From Archivesica marissinica (lineage: Eukaryota > Mollusca > Bivalvia > Venerida > Vesicomyidae), in assembly GCA_014843695.1 (NCBI GenBank), contig CM026393.1:11877772-11941771 (forward strand): a stretch of DNA of 64,000 bases. Direction: 5' to 3'. The position numbers and the translations under genes were made by a program. Each line of letters starts with the position of its first letter. The first letter of the stretch is position 1. Shown one piece after another: positions 62,301-64,000 of the stretch. The notes beneath the pieces are model-generated. The model had not been told where the DNA came from, ran no database searches, and was given only the letters and a program-made list of their open reading frames with translations.

Positions 62301-62337
62301 GTGTGTTCACGTTGTTTAGTGATCTATGAGAAAACCA

Positions 62338-63525
62338 GCATACGTAGTCAAGGGCTCGTCTTCCACATTGTCCTATACGAGCACGTACTTGTACTAGATT
62401 CGCCTTCCACATTGTTCTATACGAGCACGTACTTGTACTAGATTCGCCTTCCACATTGTCCTATACGAGCACGTACTTGTACTAGATTCGCCTTCCACAC
62501 GTACGTGTAATAGATTCGCCTTCCACATTGTCCTAAACGAACACGTACTTGTACTAGATTCGCATTCCACATTGTCCTATACGAGCACGTACTTGTACTA
62601 GATTCGCCTTCCACATTGTCCTATACGAGCACGTACTTGTACTAGATTCGCCTTCCACACGTACGTGTAATAGATTCGCCTTCCACATTGTCCTAAGCGA
62701 ACACGTACTTGAACTAGATTCGCATTCCACATTGTCCTATACGAACACGTACTTGTACTAGATTCATCTTCCACATTGTTCTATACGAGCACGTACTTGT
62801 ACTAGATTCATCTTCCACATTGTCCTATACGAGCACGTACTTGTACTAGATTCGCCTTCCACATTGTCCTATACGAGCACGTACTTGTACTAGATTCGCC
62901 TTCCACATTGTCCTATACGAGCACGTACTTGTACTAGATTCGCCTTCCACACGTACGTGTAATAGATTCGCATTCCACATTGTCCTAACGATCACGTACT
63001 TGTACTAGATTCATCTTCCACATTGTTCTATACGAGCACGTACTTGTACTAGATTCGTCTTCCACATTGTCCTATACGAGCACGTACTTGTACTAGATTC
63101 ATCTTCCACATTGTCCTATACGAGCACGTACTTGTACTAGATTCGCCTTCCACATTGTCCTATACGAGCAGGTACTTGTACTAGATTCGCCTTCCACGCG
63201 TACGTGTAATAGATTCGCATTCCACATTGTCCTATACGAGCACGTACTTGTACTAGATTCGCATTCCACATTGTCCTATACGAGCACGTACTTGTACTAG
63301 ATTCATCTTCCACATTGTTCTATACGAGCACGTACTTGTACTAGATTCATCTTCCACATTGTCCTATACGAGCACGTACTTGTATTAGATTCGCCTATCA
63401 CATTGTCCTATACGAGCACGTACTTGTACTAGATTCGCCTTCCATATTGTCCTATACGAGCACGTACTTGTATTAGATTCGCCTTACACATTGTCCTATA
63501 CGAGCACGTACTTGTACTAGATTTT
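62338..63525. repeat. 44-bp minisatellite with 28-bp short variants, about 28 units
   Basis: Unit cacattgtcctatacgagca then cgtacttgtactagattcgccttc. Shorter units with cacacgtacgtgtaatagat recur at irregular intervals (62498, 62658, 62948, 63198). Confidence 0.97.
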
Positions 63526-63739
63526 ACTTGCTCCGGTTTTCTCTCGAGTTCACGTGTTTCAGAGAGTCATCCCGGTGCATCTACTATGTGTGCTAAATAT
63601 GCATGAGAGTTCGCAAGTACACTATAATTTTGTGTACGAGGTCCAATTCTGTACACCTATGCTGACTGAACATGTTGGGGTGTTCCGACCGATATATCCC
63701 ATGTCATCGAATCTAGCCTACCTGATGTTTCAGACACAT
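63526..63739. other. intron, nothing recognised
   Basis: An open frame runs from 63554 to 63811 but crosses into the next element and shows no family resemblance. Confidence 0.45.
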
Positions 63740-63995
63740 CAGGGTTCCCTCTGTCTGAATGTTTATCTGCGCCACTTCTTTCGCCAAATGAAAAACACTG
63801 GAGCCAATTAGAAAATCTTGGAGCCAACTAAGAGCCATATAGTTCACAAATAAATATTTGAAGCCATGTATTCGACAAAACATGTGCCAACATTTTTTTT
63901 AAAAAAACGGTTGCGCCAAATATGTTCACCAATTCACAAAATCTAGCGCCACTATTTGTTTTTTGTCGCATTGGCGGCCGACAGTGGGAACCCTG
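63740..63995. mobile_element. hAT-like MITE at right edge
   Basis: Ends cagggttccctctg and cagtgggaaccctg form an inverted repeat. The interior repeats gcgcca/ggagcca words. Confidence 0.72.
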
Positions 63996-64000
63996 CTGAG

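Noticed and set aside
60794..61138. 114-codon minus strand ORF between EGF exons
   Set aside because: It is the reverse reading of a family B SINE.

Overview
This window is nuclear DNA from an invertebrate animal, most likely a mollusc and perhaps a bivalve. It is AT-rich, its exons are small and separated by long introns, and it is packed with tRNA-derived SINEs, short inverted-repeat DNA elements (MITEs), LINE 3' ends and minisatellites. The taxon is inferred from overall character only; no species can be named from the sequence alone.

There is one recognisable host gene, on the + strand: an orthologue of SLIT, the secreted axon-guidance ligand of Robo receptors. I resolved 28 exons between 10511 and 62300. 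They encode, in order: the last two LRRs and LRRCT of LRR domain D1; all of D2 (LRRNT, five LRRs, LRRCT), the Robo-binding domain in known Slits; all of D3; all of D4; then EGF1, EGF2, EGF3 and the first half of EGF4. Phases agree at every junction (phase 2 between LRR exons, phase 1 around LRRCT/LRRNT boundaries). Fourteen LRR exons are exactly 72 nt, one is 90 nt, and all four LRRCT exons are exactly 164 nt. The signal peptide, LRRNT1 and LRRs 1-4 of D1 lie upstream of the window. EGF5 onward, LamG and the cystine knot lie downstream. Two short in-frame exons (47499-47561, 47743-47796) in the D3-D4 linker look like optional cassettes.

Layout: 1-10510 is intron or 5' flank with four tandem arrays and many SINEs. 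10511-14661 holds the end of D1, 15374-33047 D2, 36390-45857 D3, 47499-47796 the candidate cassette exons, 48052-58082 D4 and 60450-62300 the EGF exons. 62301-64000 is intron.

The most unusual aspect is the intronic tandem-repeat load. Fourteen minisatellites (units 16-47 bp, up to about 68 copies) take up roughly a fifth of the window. Several visibly grew out of transposable-element sequence: a MITE terminal repeat (34053-35490), the interior of a pogo-like MITE (25141-26030), the middle of a SINE (45287-45547) and a purine tract of another SINE (1810-1992). One 30-bp array (50046-52093) runs straight into an exon: the working 3' splice site of exon 21 is its last unit, so about 65 decoy acceptors lie upstream, each of which would give an immediate stop codon. 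Another array carries six perfect consensus 5' splice sites. Very long open frames in these arrays are artefacts of unit lengths divisible by three, or of stop-free units, and are not genes.
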